Assembly (NCBI RefSeq): GCF_904528075.1
Contig: NZ_LR882035.1
Location: 1,178,001-1,242,000, forward strand
Length of the DNA: 64,000 nucleotides
Direction of reading: 5' to 3'
DNA from: Agreia sp. COWG
GTDB lineage: Bacteria; Actinomycetota; Actinomycetes; Actinomycetales; Microbacteriaceae
Shown here: positions 50,298-58,717 of the stretch, piece after piece
Layout: every line of letters begins with the position of its first letter
How positions within the stretch are numbered: position 1 is the first letter of the stretch
The notes under the pieces: model-generated
What the model saw: the letters and a program-made list of their open reading frames with translations, nothing else
The model's database searches: none
Told to the model about the DNA's origin: nothing
Program-made: the position numbers and the translations under genes

Positions 50298-51430
50298 CAC
50301 GCGGCGCCTACGGTCATCGAGCCCGGCCGTAGCCCGAGGAATCGGGCGTATCGTTTCGCGGCGGAGTTCACGCGAAGGTATTCGGAGCCCGAGAGCGGGG
50401 CGAATGGTGTGACGTGAACGTCGACGATCGATCGTCTCGTCTGCCGCTGCCACGTGCCGACGATTTTGCCTTGCGAGACCAGCATGGGCAGGAAGATTCC
50501 GTTGGAGCCCGGAACCACGGCGGGGCTGTGCTCTTCGGCGAGTTGTGCCGTGCGGTCCCGGTAGCCCAGGAGGTACTCGTCGAAGCCGGGGAGCAGCAGC
50601 GTGCTGGGGCGGCGGGCGGCCCCACTCTCGACATCGGGGTCCAGGGGCCTCGTCGCCGAGCTGAAGTAGCGGCTGCCGTCGATGACGGTCTCTGCCAGTC
50701 GATCGCGGGCGCCCTCGATCGCCGATGTGGCCTCGGGCACGAGGATGTTGCTCCACCAGAGCAGGTCGCGGGCCGTGGCCGGTCCGTGTGTCTCGAAGTA
50801 GCGCACGGCGAGTTCGGTGAGGGCCTCGGCACGCGACAGCTCGCGGGGCTGCCGGATCCACTCGCTGGTCAGCACGACGGACTGGCCCGTACCCGCCGTA
50901 GGGCCGAGGCAGACGAGGCCGATGTGGCTGAGGTACCAGAGCAGATTGCTGCCGCGCTGTCTGGCGGTATCGATACCGGCGAGCTCGAGTTCTGCGTAGA
51001 GTTCGTCCCGCGTCAACCGCACCCCGCCGCGGAGGATCGACCGGGTGACGTCGCTGGCGCGAGCGAAGACCGCTTCATCGAGCCCGAGCTGTCTCTGCCG
51101 CGTGGCGGCGCTCCGCACCGTGCGTGCGCTCGTGAGCGCGAGCATCCAGCCCAGTTCTTCGGCCGCGACCACGTGCAGGGTGCCTCGGAACGGCCATGAT
51201 CGCACGAGCGCGCCGGAGTCGAAGGCAGCATCGATGTCGGCGACGGTGGAGCGCGGGCTGCGCACGCCCAGCGCCCACTTGGCGGCGGCGAAGTCCTGGG
51301 CCTGCACCGCGAGCATGCCGGATGCCGCCGCCACCGGGTCGAGAGCGTCGCCTCGTGTGGCGGGCTGGCCCGCAAGACGCTGGCTCTCGAGCCTGCGCCG
51401 CCGCAGAAGCATCACTTCAGCGCGTTGCAT
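50297..51430 (-). CDS. winged-helix HTH_42 protein (YcaQ/AlkZ-like), possible DNA glycosylase
   Basis: The 377-residue product belongs to PF06224, with GMLAVQAQDFAAAKWALGVR near residues 40-57 and STLLLPGFDEYLLGYRDR. AlkZ and YcaQ of this family are DNA glycosylases that remove alkylated or crosslinked bases using a QxQ motif; here QAQ sits at that position. It could act in DNA repair, in line with the degenerate DnaE2-like gene just upstream, but this is inference. Homologues with other motifs are not known to be active. Confidence 0.85.
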   Translation of the reverse strand: MQRAEVMLLRRRRLESQRLAGQPATRGDALDPVAAASGMLAVQAQDFAAAKWALGVRSPRSTVADIDAAFDSGALVRSWPFRGTLHVVAAEELGWMLALTSARTVRSAATRQRQLGLDEAVFARASDVTRSILRGGVRLTRDELYAELELAGIDTARQRGSNLLWYLSHIGLVCLGPTAGTGQSVVLTSEWIRQPRELSRAEALTELAVRYFETHGPATARDLLWWSNILVPEATSAIEGARDRLAETVIDGSRYFSSATRPLDPDVESGAARRPSTLLLPGFDEYLLGYRDRTAQLAEEHSPAVVPGSNGIFLPMLVSQGKIVGTWQRQTRRSIVDVHVTPFAPLSGSEYLRVNSAAKRYARFLGLRPGSMTVGAA

Positions 51431-51473
51431 GGCCTCATTCTGCCCGCTCGTCGGTGCGAGCGCCGTCTCGTAA

Positions 51474-54134
51474 TTAAGACGCTTCGCGGCGAGGTCGGCG
51501 CTGGGCGGCTTGCCACTGCGACCAGAGGGTGCGAACGTCCCATGCCGCGCTCACCTCGACGAGGGGGCAGCCGTCGTCACCGTCTCTGACCGTGCCCTCG
51601 ACCAGCACGAGGCGTGAGCCGGACAGCTGGGTGCCGAGCTGCCTCGCTTCGCCGCCGAATGCCGCGTCGAACGAGGCGGTGCCGTCGTCGATGCTCATGA
51701 CGATCGTGCGGTCGGCGCCTTGCCGCCCGATGGCGCGCGACGTCGAGCGGCTTCCGGCCACGATCACCGTCGAGCCGCTCTGCTGCCATGAGAGATCGCT
51801 CGCACGCATGGCGCCGATCTCGTCGAGCAGGGGGCGATAGTCGTCGATGACGTGACCGATCGCGTTCCCGAGCCGCACGAGAGGCGTCGTCGTCTCGCTG
51901 GGTGACACCGCTGCATCGCTCGGCAGCGCGACCGGGGATGACGGTTCATCAGCACTCTCGACGTCAGCCGTCGAGACGTCAGCACTCTCGATGGCGTCGG
52001 TCTTTTCTGCCTCGTCGATATCGAAGAGGGCGAAGGCCTGCTGCGCGGCAGCCCGCCGCGCCCGTAACGATGTTGCGGTGTGCCGCCGGACCGCCGCCAT
52101 CACCGTGACGCGACTGGGCTCACCGGGCAACAGGGTGTCGAGGGCGCCCGCGTGTCCCAACGCCGAGAGCAGCGCGGTCGAGGGCTGCACCCGTCTGACG
52201 AGCTCGGCGAGGTCGGCGTACGGTCGACCACGCCGGATGTCCGCGCGCTCCAACGGCGTGATGCCCGGCACCTCGTCGAGCGGCAGCCGAATCGCCAGGA
52301 TGACGTCGTCGGGATCGGCGAGCACGCCGTGAGCCGTCGGCGGCTCGACTCGTTCGACGCCATAGCGCTCGGGCGACAGATTCACGTCGAGGGCGAGGAT
52401 CGGAACGCGCATGCGTTCGGCCTCGGCGATGATTGTGCGTCGTCGTGACCTGTTCGTTTCGTGCCGGAGGACCCCCGCCAGGAATTCCGCCGGGTAGTGC
52501 GTCTTCATCCAGGCGCCCCGGTAGGCGGCCGTGGCCGTGGCAGTCGCCGATGAGGGTTCTTCATCGCCGAAGAACGTCACGAGGTCGTCGAATGCATCGA
52601 GCTGCGCCAATCGGAGCCGCCGCCGCGCATCCCTGGTGTCGTTGTGGGGCTCGTCGTCGTTGTGTTGGTCGTTGTCGTCGAACGAGGCGATGCCGACCGT
52701 CTTCCCGCGCCGGAGAGTGTCGAACGTGGCCAGATCGTCGAGCGGGAGCGCGTCGAGATCGATGACCCCCGACGGATCGACGTACGCCGCATCGGCCGAC
52801 AACCCGCCAGCCCTTCCGGCCTTCTCGCCGTGGACGAGGGCTATCTGCGATGCGGCGAAGGCCAGCGCGCCGAGGGCGGGGTCGTCGACGAGAAGAATGG
52901 TGAACAGCCCCAGGCCGCGCAGCTCGTGTGCGTCGATGGAGGTCGTCAGTACCTCGGCGTCGTCGACGGGCAGTATGAGGCTCAGCCGAACGTCGCTGAC
53001 GACGATCGCCTCGGCACCCGCACACGGCCGGTCTATCGAGGAGTGCAGGCGCGCGAGCCCCACCCTGTCGTGGCCGAGGCGCCGCTGAAGTGCTGCAATC
53101 AGCTCGTGCCGCCGGTCGGGGTCGACGAGCAGCCGCGGGAACGGCTCCGCGGTCTCTTCGGTGCGCGCCGCTCGCGTCGGTCGAACCGGGTCGATGACCG
53201 TGCCGATGATGTGCAGCGAGCCCAGGATCGAGGTGATCGCCTCGAGGATCGTCGCGGAGCTCGACGGGTTCGAAGACGAGTTCCACCAGAGGTCGTCGGC
53301 CTGTAACCGACACCGGTCCGCCACACGTTCCGTGTTGTCGAGCATCGCATCCGCCACCCTTTTTGAAAGTCGCGAGTGCGCCACGATCGACTCGGCCTCC
53401 CTTCTCATCACGTGGGGAGGCTTCAGCCAGGCATCGGACACCGGCCGCGTCTGGAACGCATCGAGCGCGAGGGGTCCGCCCGCGGCATCCGGCATCGGCA
53501 CAGGCAGAATCGGCGCTTCGCCCCGGTGGCGCACGGCGTTGCTGAGGATGGCGGGTACACCCATGGAATCTGCGAGTTCGAGGGCGCGGACCGCCTGCAG
53601 CATGCCGTCGGCTGCGTCGTTGCCGGGACAGACCACCTCGATGGCGATGGCCCCCGGAAACTGGGCAAGCCAGTGACTCAACAGCAGGGCCGCGCTGTCG
53701 GCGTCGGCCGCCGCGATGGCCTGCCCCACGTCGGAGAACGGCCCGAGAAGGACGGTGCCGCGGGGGCGGTCGTCGTCGTCGATGAGGGCGAGCCTCAGCT
53801 GCTGCCGTCTGACGCCCGCCTGTGCCGAGGCTCGAACCGAGCTGACGAGCCCGCACAGGGCCGACCACCCGTCGCCCCTGCGTTGGCCGTGGGCGAGAAC
53901 GGTGACGTGGCCGGCGTGGGGGTGCAGGGTGAGCTCGGCACCCACGATGGGGTCGAGGCCAGCCTCTATGCAGGCCCGGATGTGACGGATCGCGCCTCGA
54001 AGATCGTCTCGGTCTGTCAGGGCGGCGGCCGTGGCGCCGTGCGCGCGGGCCTTTGCGACGAGCTGTTCGACGCTGGCGCTCGTGTCGCCGGGGGAGAAGA
54101 GAGAGGCCACGTGCAGGTGCGTGAAACGGGGCAC
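51474..54134 (-). CDS. degenerate DnaE2-like protein (PHP, truncated polymerase core, OB fold)
   Basis: The 886-residue product follows the order of the error-prone polymerase DnaE2: PHP domain (HLHVASLFS, ALTDRDDLRG, GLDPIVGAELTL), a shortened palm/thumb (about 280-410), the segment LPLDDLATFDTLRRGKTVGI (464-482), fingers with WMKTHYPAEFLAGVLR, helix-hairpin-helix (VPGITPLERADI) and a C-terminal OB fold. The catalytic triad appears broken in my by-eye alignment: PDIDVD-type motif is PRLLVD, so the first Asp is Leu336 (Asp338 kept), and the third is Glu404. GRGSAANS was not found. The PHP also lacks the usual DHG. It starts at a GTG behind AAGGGAG. It is unlikely to polymerise DNA; a structural or regulatory role in repair is possible. 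Confidence 0.85.
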   Translation of the reverse strand: MPRFTHLHVASLFSPGDTSASVEQLVAKARAHGATAAALTDRDDLRGAIRHIRACIEAGLDPIVGAELTLHPHAGHVTVLAHGQRRGDGWSALCGLVSSVRASAQAGVRRQQLRLALIDDDDRPRGTVLLGPFSDVGQAIAAADADSAALLLSHWLAQFPGAIAIEVVCPGNDAADGMLQAVRALELADSMGVPAILSNAVRHRGEAPILPVPMPDAAGGPLALDAFQTRPVSDAWLKPPHVMRREAESIVAHSRLSKRVADAMLDNTERVADRCRLQADDLWWNSSSNPSSSATILEAITSILGSLHIIGTVIDPVRPTRAARTEETAEPFPRLLVDPDRRHELIAALQRRLGHDRVGLARLHSSIDRPCAGAEAIVVSDVRLSLILPVDDAEVLTTSIDAHELRGLGLFTILLVDDPALGALAFAASQIALVHGEKAGRAGGLSADAAYVDPSGVIDLDALPLDDLATFDTLRRGKTVGIASFDDNDQHNDDEPHNDTRDARRRLRLAQLDAFDDLVTFFGDEEPSSATATATAAYRGAWMKTHYPAEFLAGVLRHETNRSRRRTIIAEAERMRVPILALDVNLSPERYGVERVEPPTAHGVLADPDDVILAIRLPLDEVPGITPLERADIRRGRPYADLAELVRRVQPSTALLSALGHAGALDTLLPGEPSRVTVMAAVRRHTATSLRARRAAAQQAFALFDIDEAEKTDAIESADVSTADVESADEPSSPVALPSDAAVSPSETTTPLVRLGNAIGHVIDDYRPLLDEIGAMRASDLSWQQSGSTVIVAGSRSTSRAIGRQGADRTIVMSIDDGTASFDAAFGGEARQLGTQLSGSRLVLVEGTVRDGDDGCPLVEVSAAWDVRTLWSQWQAAQRRPRREAS

Positions 54135-54157
54135 GGGGCACTCCCTTCGTAAGGCAT

Positions 54158-54173
54158 TCGAATATATCTTCTA
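54158..54173. promoter_or_regulatory. possible SOS box overlapping the promoter of the DnaE2-like gene
   Basis: TCGAATATATCTTCTA matches the actinobacterial LexA consensus TCGAAC-N4-GTTCGA at 9 of 12 defined positions, which is weak. On the minus strand it contains TATATT, a good -10 box, and its near edge is 24 bases from the GTG start. If real, it would make the gene DNA-damage inducible, like dnaE2. Confidence 0.35.
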
Positions 54174-54240
54174 ATGCGTCAGTCTACGAAGCATCCCCGG
54201 GTTCCGCCACCGCCCACCCGAGACGCTCGCGCTGCGTGCG

Positions 54241-54819
54241 TCAGGCGACGGAGTGGACGACGCCCCCGATGACGACGCCCAACAGCGTGGTCCAGCCGAC
54301 GATAGCGAGGCCCTGCCAGAGCAGCACGCGCGACACGGAGACTCCTGAGGCGGTCAGCATCGTGGCGGTGAACTGGGTGGGCAGCAGCAGGGGACCGAGC
54401 AGACTCACGCCGGGAACCCCGTAGCGGTCGAGTGCGCGCTGGAACTTCGCCTTGCGAGTGGCCCGGCGGCCGGATGCAGAGGGGGATCCGGCCGCTGTGG
54501 GAAGCGTCGGTTTCTCGAGGTGGGCGGATGTGCCTGCGGCCACCACGGCGAGTTCGTGAGCCTCGGAACGTGAGCGCCTGCGGTTCACGATCGCCGAGCG
54601 GGCATTCGAGCTGATCGTCACGAGCACGAGCACACACAGAAAGTTGCCGACCGCGCCCGCGATCACCGCAGCCACGGGATGTACCCCGCCGATGATTCCG
54701 ATGGTGGCTGCGCCCTCGCCCTCGATGAAGGGCACTGCGCCGGCGAGGGCGACTATGAGAGGCTGCACGACCTCCGGCACCTGGGCGACCAGGTCTTGAA
54801 AACGGGAGATGAGATCCAT
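54241..54819 (-). CDS. small multidrug export protein family (PF06695-like) membrane protein
   Basis: The 192-residue product has about four helices: AVPFIEGEGAATIGIIGG, VHPVAAVIAGAVGNFLCVLVLVTI, and two near the C-terminus (LGPLLLPTQFTATMLTASGV, VLLWQGLAIVGWTTLLGVVIGGVV). A charged loop of about 60 residues separates the halves. It resembles the small multidrug export family. The ATG at 54819 has an AAGGAG site. It is divergent from the histidine kinase gene and could be its target. Confidence 0.7.
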   Translation of the reverse strand: MDLISRFQDLVAQVPEVVQPLIVALAGAVPFIEGEGAATIGIIGGVHPVAAVIAGAVGNFLCVLVLVTISSNARSAIVNRRRSRSEAHELAVVAAGTSAHLEKPTLPTAAGSPSASGRRATRKAKFQRALDRYGVPGVSLLGPLLLPTQFTATMLTASGVSVSRVLLWQGLAIVGWTTLLGVVIGGVVHSVA

Positions 54820-54950
54820 TGTGCGACTCCTTGCTCGAGGGCTCGGTCGGGATCGACTGCGCCGCGGTATGACCTCAGCCCATCGCACCCGCGCGGCCGT
54901 GTGCAGTGCCGGGCAGTCATCGCATCGCGGGTCTTGCTCCCGGTCGACCC

Positions 54951-54964
54951 GTGACATCTGTCAC
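54951..54964. promoter_or_regulatory. palindrome upstream of the histidine kinase gene
   Basis: GTGACATCTGTCAC has perfect 6-bp arms around TC, a form known for NarL/DesR-type response-regulator sites. It ends 19 bases before the kinase start, so it may be the autoregulatory site. Confidence 0.6.
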
Positions 54965-54982
54965 GCCCATAGGGTGGTTGGC

Positions 54983-56200
54983 GTGACGGAACCCTCAGCA
55001 CCAGGCAGCACCGCGGAAACGACCCGTCGACCCGTCGCGCCGACGGCACGGGGGGTCGTGGCCACCTGGTGGTACACGGCGTCGGCGATCGTCATGTTCG
55101 AGGTCGTTATCGTGCTGATCTGGCTGGGAATCCAGGTGCAGATGGGGGGTGGCACCCCGGCATTGCTCGTGCTGCTCGTCGCAGGGGTGCTGTGGATCGG
55201 CTCGACCCTTCCCCTCGTGCGCTCATACCGTCATCGCACCGGCGAAACCAAGACGCTGCCGGGGCGCCATGTTCTGCTGCCGCTCCTGGTTGCCGCGGCG
55301 GCTGGCGCGGCGGCCTTCTGGGTGAGCGGATTCTGGCTGATGCTGGTGCTTCCCCTGGCTCAGTCGCTGCAATTGCTCGATTGGCCGCGGCCCGTGCGAA
55401 GCCGCATGGTCGTCGTGGTCACCGCGCTGCTGTTGTGTCTGTGGCTTGTCGATGTGAACGGCTCGCCGATGGCGCCCGTCGAATCCGCATCCTTTCTCTT
55501 CGGTTTCTACTCGAGCGCCCTTCCCCTCATGACGGTTTTGTCGCTGTGGTGGTGGGACGTGCTCATCGCCCTCGACCGCGCTCGAGTCTCGGAGTCGCGT
55601 CTCGCGGCCGCCCAGGAGCGGTTGAGTGTGGCCACAGACGTTCACGACCTGCAGGGGCACCACCTTCAGGTCATCGCCCTACAGCTGGAGTTGGCGGAGC
55701 GGCTCCTGCCCACCGATCCCGACGCCGCGCTGGCGCAGCTGCGCGGGGCTCGCACGAGCGTCGACGAGGCGCGCCAGGGAACCCGAGATCTCGCCACCCG
55801 GTTCCGATCTGTTCCCCTGCCCGACGAAATCGCCAACGCCAGGGACCTTCTCGGCGCCGCCGGGATGGCCGCCCAGGCGCACGTGTCACCGGATGCGGTC
55901 GACGCACCCGCGTCGATCTTCGGACCCGTCATCCGAGAGACCACGACCAATGTGCTTCGACACGGCGGAGGCCGGCGGGCCACCCTCGAGCTCGTCCGTT
56001 CCGACGGCCAGTGGCGTTATGAGATTCGAAACGACCTGAGGGAATCCGACGCGGCGCCCGACGTCGACGGTCGAGGATCCGGGCTCGACGGCATCGCCCG
56101 GCGCGTCGGCGCTGCGGGCGGCTCGCTGACCGTCGCGACAGACGGCGGCGACTTCTGCGTGGTTGTGTCCGTGCCGGCTGAAAACGCGGGCCGATCGTGA
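54983..56200 (+). CDS. sensor histidine kinase, DesK/NarL (HisKA_3) type
   Basis: The 405-residue product has several membrane helices (residues about 28-190), a HisKA_3 dimerisation domain with the phospho-acceptor His221 in VHDLQGHHLQVI, and a HATPase domain with the N-box IRETTTNVLRHGGG and G-box GRGSGLDGIARRVGAAGG. It would sense a membrane or envelope signal, as DesK does. The GTG at 54983 is chosen; a GTG at 54974 is possible. Its end overlaps the response regulator start (GTGA). Confidence 0.9.
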   Translation: MTEPSAPGSTAETTRRPVAPTARGVVATWWYTASAIVMFEVVIVLIWLGIQVQMGGGTPALLVLLVAGVLWIGSTLPLVRSYRHRTGETKTLPGRHVLLPLLVAAAAGAAAFWVSGFWLMLVLPLAQSLQLLDWPRPVRSRMVVVVTALLLCLWLVDVNGSPMAPVESASFLFGFYSSALPLMTVLSLWWWDVLIALDRARVSESRLAAAQERLSVATDVHDLQGHHLQVIALQLELAERLLPTDPDAALAQLRGARTSVDEARQGTRDLATRFRSVPLPDEIANARDLLGAAGMAAQAHVSPDAVDAPASIFGPVIRETTTNVLRHGGGRRATLELVRSDGQWRYEIRNDLRESDAAPDVDGRGSGLDGIARRVGAAGGSLTVATDGGDFCVVVSVPAENAGRS

Positions 56201-56799
56201 TCCGGGTGCTCGTCGCCGACGACGAGGCGATGATCCGTTCCGCGCTCGCGGCGCTCCTGCGCCTCGAGGGCGACATCGACGTGATTGCGGAGTGCTCCGA
56301 CGGGACCGAGGCGGTCGCCGAGGCCGAGCGGCTGAAGCCGGATGTCTGCCTCCTCGACCTCGAGATGCCCGGTCTCGACGGTGTCGAGGTCGCCGAGCGG
56401 CTGCGGCGCACGGTCAGCGCACGGTGCGTGGTCGTCACCAGACACGCGCGCCCGGGCGTCCTCAGGCGGGCGCTCGCGGCGGGGGTGGCCGGTTTTCTGC
56501 CGAAGTCGCGTGACGCCGGCGAAGTGGCCGCGGTCATCCGCAAGGTGATGGCAGGTGCGCGCTACGTCGATCCCGAGCTGGCGGCGGACGCATTGAGCGA
56601 TGAGCGCTGCCCGCTCACCGACCGGGAACTCGACGTGCTGCGGGTGGGGCGGCGCGGCGAGACGACCGCCCAGATAGCGCGCGAGCTGAGTCTCGCGCCG
56701 GGCACGGTGCGCAACCACGTGTCCATGGTGCTCGCGAAACTGGCCGTCGACACCCGGCAGCAGGCGGTGTTCCTCGCCCAGGAACGCGGCTGGATCTAG
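56197..56799 (+). CDS. LuxR/NarL-type response regulator
   Basis: The 200-residue product has a receiver domain (acidic pair Asp8/Asp9, phospho-acceptor Asp54 in LLDLEMPG, Thr81, Lys103) and a LuxR-type HTH domain (LTDRELDVLRVGRRGETTAQIARELSLAPGTVRNHVSMVLAKL). It is coupled to the kinase by a GTGA overlap. The palindrome at 54951-54964 is a candidate binding site. No dedicated downstream target is obvious; the divergent small exporter is a candidate. Confidence 0.94.
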   Translation: MIRVLVADDEAMIRSALAALLRLEGDIDVIAECSDGTEAVAEAERLKPDVCLLDLEMPGLDGVEVAERLRRTVSARCVVVTRHARPGVLRRALAAGVAGFLPKSRDAGEVAAVIRKVMAGARYVDPELAADALSDERCPLTDRELDVLRVGRRGETTAQIARELSLAPGTVRNHVSMVLAKLAVDTRQQAVFLAQERGWI

Positions 56800-56807
56800 A
56801 GAGCGGT

Positions 56808-57818
56808 CTAGAGGATGCCGGCCTGCGTGAGCTGCGTGGAGAGGCCGGCGCCGTCGGGGGAGTAGACCCAGGTCGCACCCGTGCGCTGGGTGTTGATGTC
56901 GTCTTTCGACCGCTTGCCCGCCAACACGGCCTCACTCGTCGAGAGTTGCCGGATGGCCACGGCCGAGATGCTCGACGGAAAGTCAGTGGCGAACTCCGAG
57001 TAGATCTCTTCGTCGTGCTGGCCGTCGTCGCCGATCAGCAGCCAACGTACGTCGGGGAACTCCCTGGCCAGGCGGCGCAGATTGCCGCGCTTGTGTTCGC
57101 GCCCGCTGCGGAACCACCTGTCGTGTGTGGGTCCCCAGTCTGTGAGCAGCAGCGGGCCGGAGGGGTAGAGGTTGCGCGACAGGAAGCGCGTGAGGGTGGG
57201 AGCGACGTTCCAGGCCCCCGTCGAGAGGTAGACGACGGGCGAGCCCGGATTCTCGGTGGTCAGCCTCTCGAGCAGCACGGCCATGCCGGGCGTAGGCACT
57301 CGGGCGTGTTCGTCGAGCACAAACGTGTTCCAGGCAGCGAGCAGAGGGCGGGGGAGCGCCGTCACCATCACGGTGTCGTCGATGTCGCTCACGACGCCGA
57401 ATCGAGTCGACGGATCGAGCACGAACACGCGTGCCTCGACGGTCTCGCCGCCCCTGATGGCGATGGATAAGTTCTGCCAGCCCGGTTCGAGTGCGGCCTC
57501 GATGACCGCATCGACCACGCCGCCCCTGTCGGCCGACACGACGTGCTCGGCGCCGCCGACGTGCACCGTGACCTCGGCCTTGCCGTAGGGGACGCTGGTG
57601 AAGCTGCGCCACCCGCGCACGCTCTCTTGTCGAGTTCCGAGCTTGCGCGATGCGCGCGAACGGGGCCTCTTGGTGAGCAGCACTCGGCAGAGCACTCGAA
57701 CCCAGGTGGTCGACCCGTATCCGGTATAGGGAATGACAGTGGGCACCTGGCCCTCGTTGATTGCGCGCTTCTGCCGGAACTCATGGACGGCGTCCTCGAT
57801 GCGGGCCGCGCGATGCAT
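56808..57818 (-). CDS. App1 family phosphatase (DUF2183)
   Basis: The 336-residue product has the App1 catalytic motif DIDDT (VVSDIDDTVMV) of the HAD superfamily, followed by VVYLSTGAWNVAPTLTRFL and LLIGDDGQHDEEIY, the last two HAD motifs. App1 of yeast is a phosphatidate phosphatase; the bacterial substrate is unknown. The ATG at 57818 is preferred since MHRAARIEDAVHEF is a natural start; a GTG at 57884 would add 22 residues. It converges on the response regulator gene. Confidence 0.9.
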   Translation of the reverse strand: MHRAARIEDAVHEFRQKRAINEGQVPTVIPYTGYGSTTWVRVLCRVLLTKRPRSRASRKLGTRQESVRGWRSFTSVPYGKAEVTVHVGGAEHVVSADRGGVVDAVIEAALEPGWQNLSIAIRGGETVEARVFVLDPSTRFGVVSDIDDTVMVTALPRPLLAAWNTFVLDEHARVPTPGMAVLLERLTTENPGSPVVYLSTGAWNVAPTLTRFLSRNLYPSGPLLLTDWGPTHDRWFRSGREHKRGNLRRLAREFPDVRWLLIGDDGQHDEEIYSEFATDFPSSISAVAIRQLSTSEAVLAGKRSKDDINTQRTGATWVYSPDGAGLSTQLTQAGIL

Positions 57819-57908
57819 GATGACTTCGGCGCCCTGCTTGGCTGAAAGTGTCTTATCCGTTTTGCGCACGCCCCAGTGTCGCACTGTTACATCGGGGCGG
57901 TCGGGGCG

Positions 57909-58646
57909 TCAGGCGACGCGCTCGATGAGTTCCGGTGAATTGTTGCGCACATTCCCGACGGCCGATGAGACCGCATAGAACTCCATGTCGTCGGCCAGGT
58001 CTGCCGCCGCGAGCGATATCTCATCGAGCAGCGCGCGGTCTCCGGTCGTACGAGGATCGAGCCAGTCCTCCATGAGTCCGGGCTCGAGCAGTACCGGCAT
58101 GCGATCGTGCAGGCTCGCCAAGGGTCCCGATCCCTCTCGGGTGAGAATCGTCGTCGAGAGCAGCCAACGCGCCGGGTCGCCGTCGTCGGCCACCGGATTG
58201 CGCCACCATTCGTAGAGACCGGCCAGAAGCAGCGGCTCCTCGCTACCCGAGTGCACAAACTGGGCGACCTTCGTTCCGTCGGGTTCGACGAGCCACTCGT
58301 AATAGCCGGATGCCGGGATCGCGGCCCGCCTGGAGGCCACCGCCGAACGGAAGGCCGGCTTCTCGTGCGCGGTCTCGATGCGCGCGTTGAACAGGGGAGC
58401 GGACTCTGCCGGGTCTTTCGCGAAGCCCGGTACCAGGCCCCATCGCGCCGAGGCCAGGCGCCGCAGCACATCCGGCGCATCTGGATCGCTCGCGCTCTGC
58501 CTGTTCAGGGCGTCGATGATCACCGAGACGCGCTGTGTCGGAGCCGTGTTGAACGACGGTTCGGGCAGATCGTCGCCCTCGACATCCACATCGAAGAAAG
58601 CGGCAAGTTCACCCGATGTTCGGGACACGACGAGACGACCACACAT
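57909..58646 (-). CDS. SRAP domain protein (HMCES/YedK-like), abasic-site DNA crosslinker
   Basis: It forms a covalent link to abasic sites in single-stranded DNA and so protects them. The 245-residue product starts MCGRLVVSR, and Cys2 becomes the N-terminal catalytic residue once Met1 is removed. It keeps FNTAPTQRVSVI, RWGLVPGFAK, NARIETAHEKPAF and ASGYYEWL, the SRAP active-site segments, and the LHDRMPVLL His motif. The ATG at 58646 is chosen so that Cys is residue 2; an upstream ATG at 58667 would bury it. It is divergent from a TetR gene. Confidence 0.95.
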   Translation of the reverse strand: MCGRLVVSRTSGELAAFFDVDVEGDDLPEPSFNTAPTQRVSVIIDALNRQSASDPDAPDVLRRLASARWGLVPGFAKDPAESAPLFNARIETAHEKPAFRSAVASRRAAIPASGYYEWLVEPDGTKVAQFVHSGSEEPLLLAGLYEWWRNPVADDGDPARWLLSTTILTREGSGPLASLHDRMPVLLEPGLMEDWLDPRTTGDRALLDEISLAAADLADDMEFYAVSSAVGNVRNNSPELIERVA

Positions 58647-58717
58647 AGCAACCATTCTGCCGGTCACGCGCGACTAGTATGATCACCACCACGTCCACCC
58701 GTGAAAGGATCGCCGCC

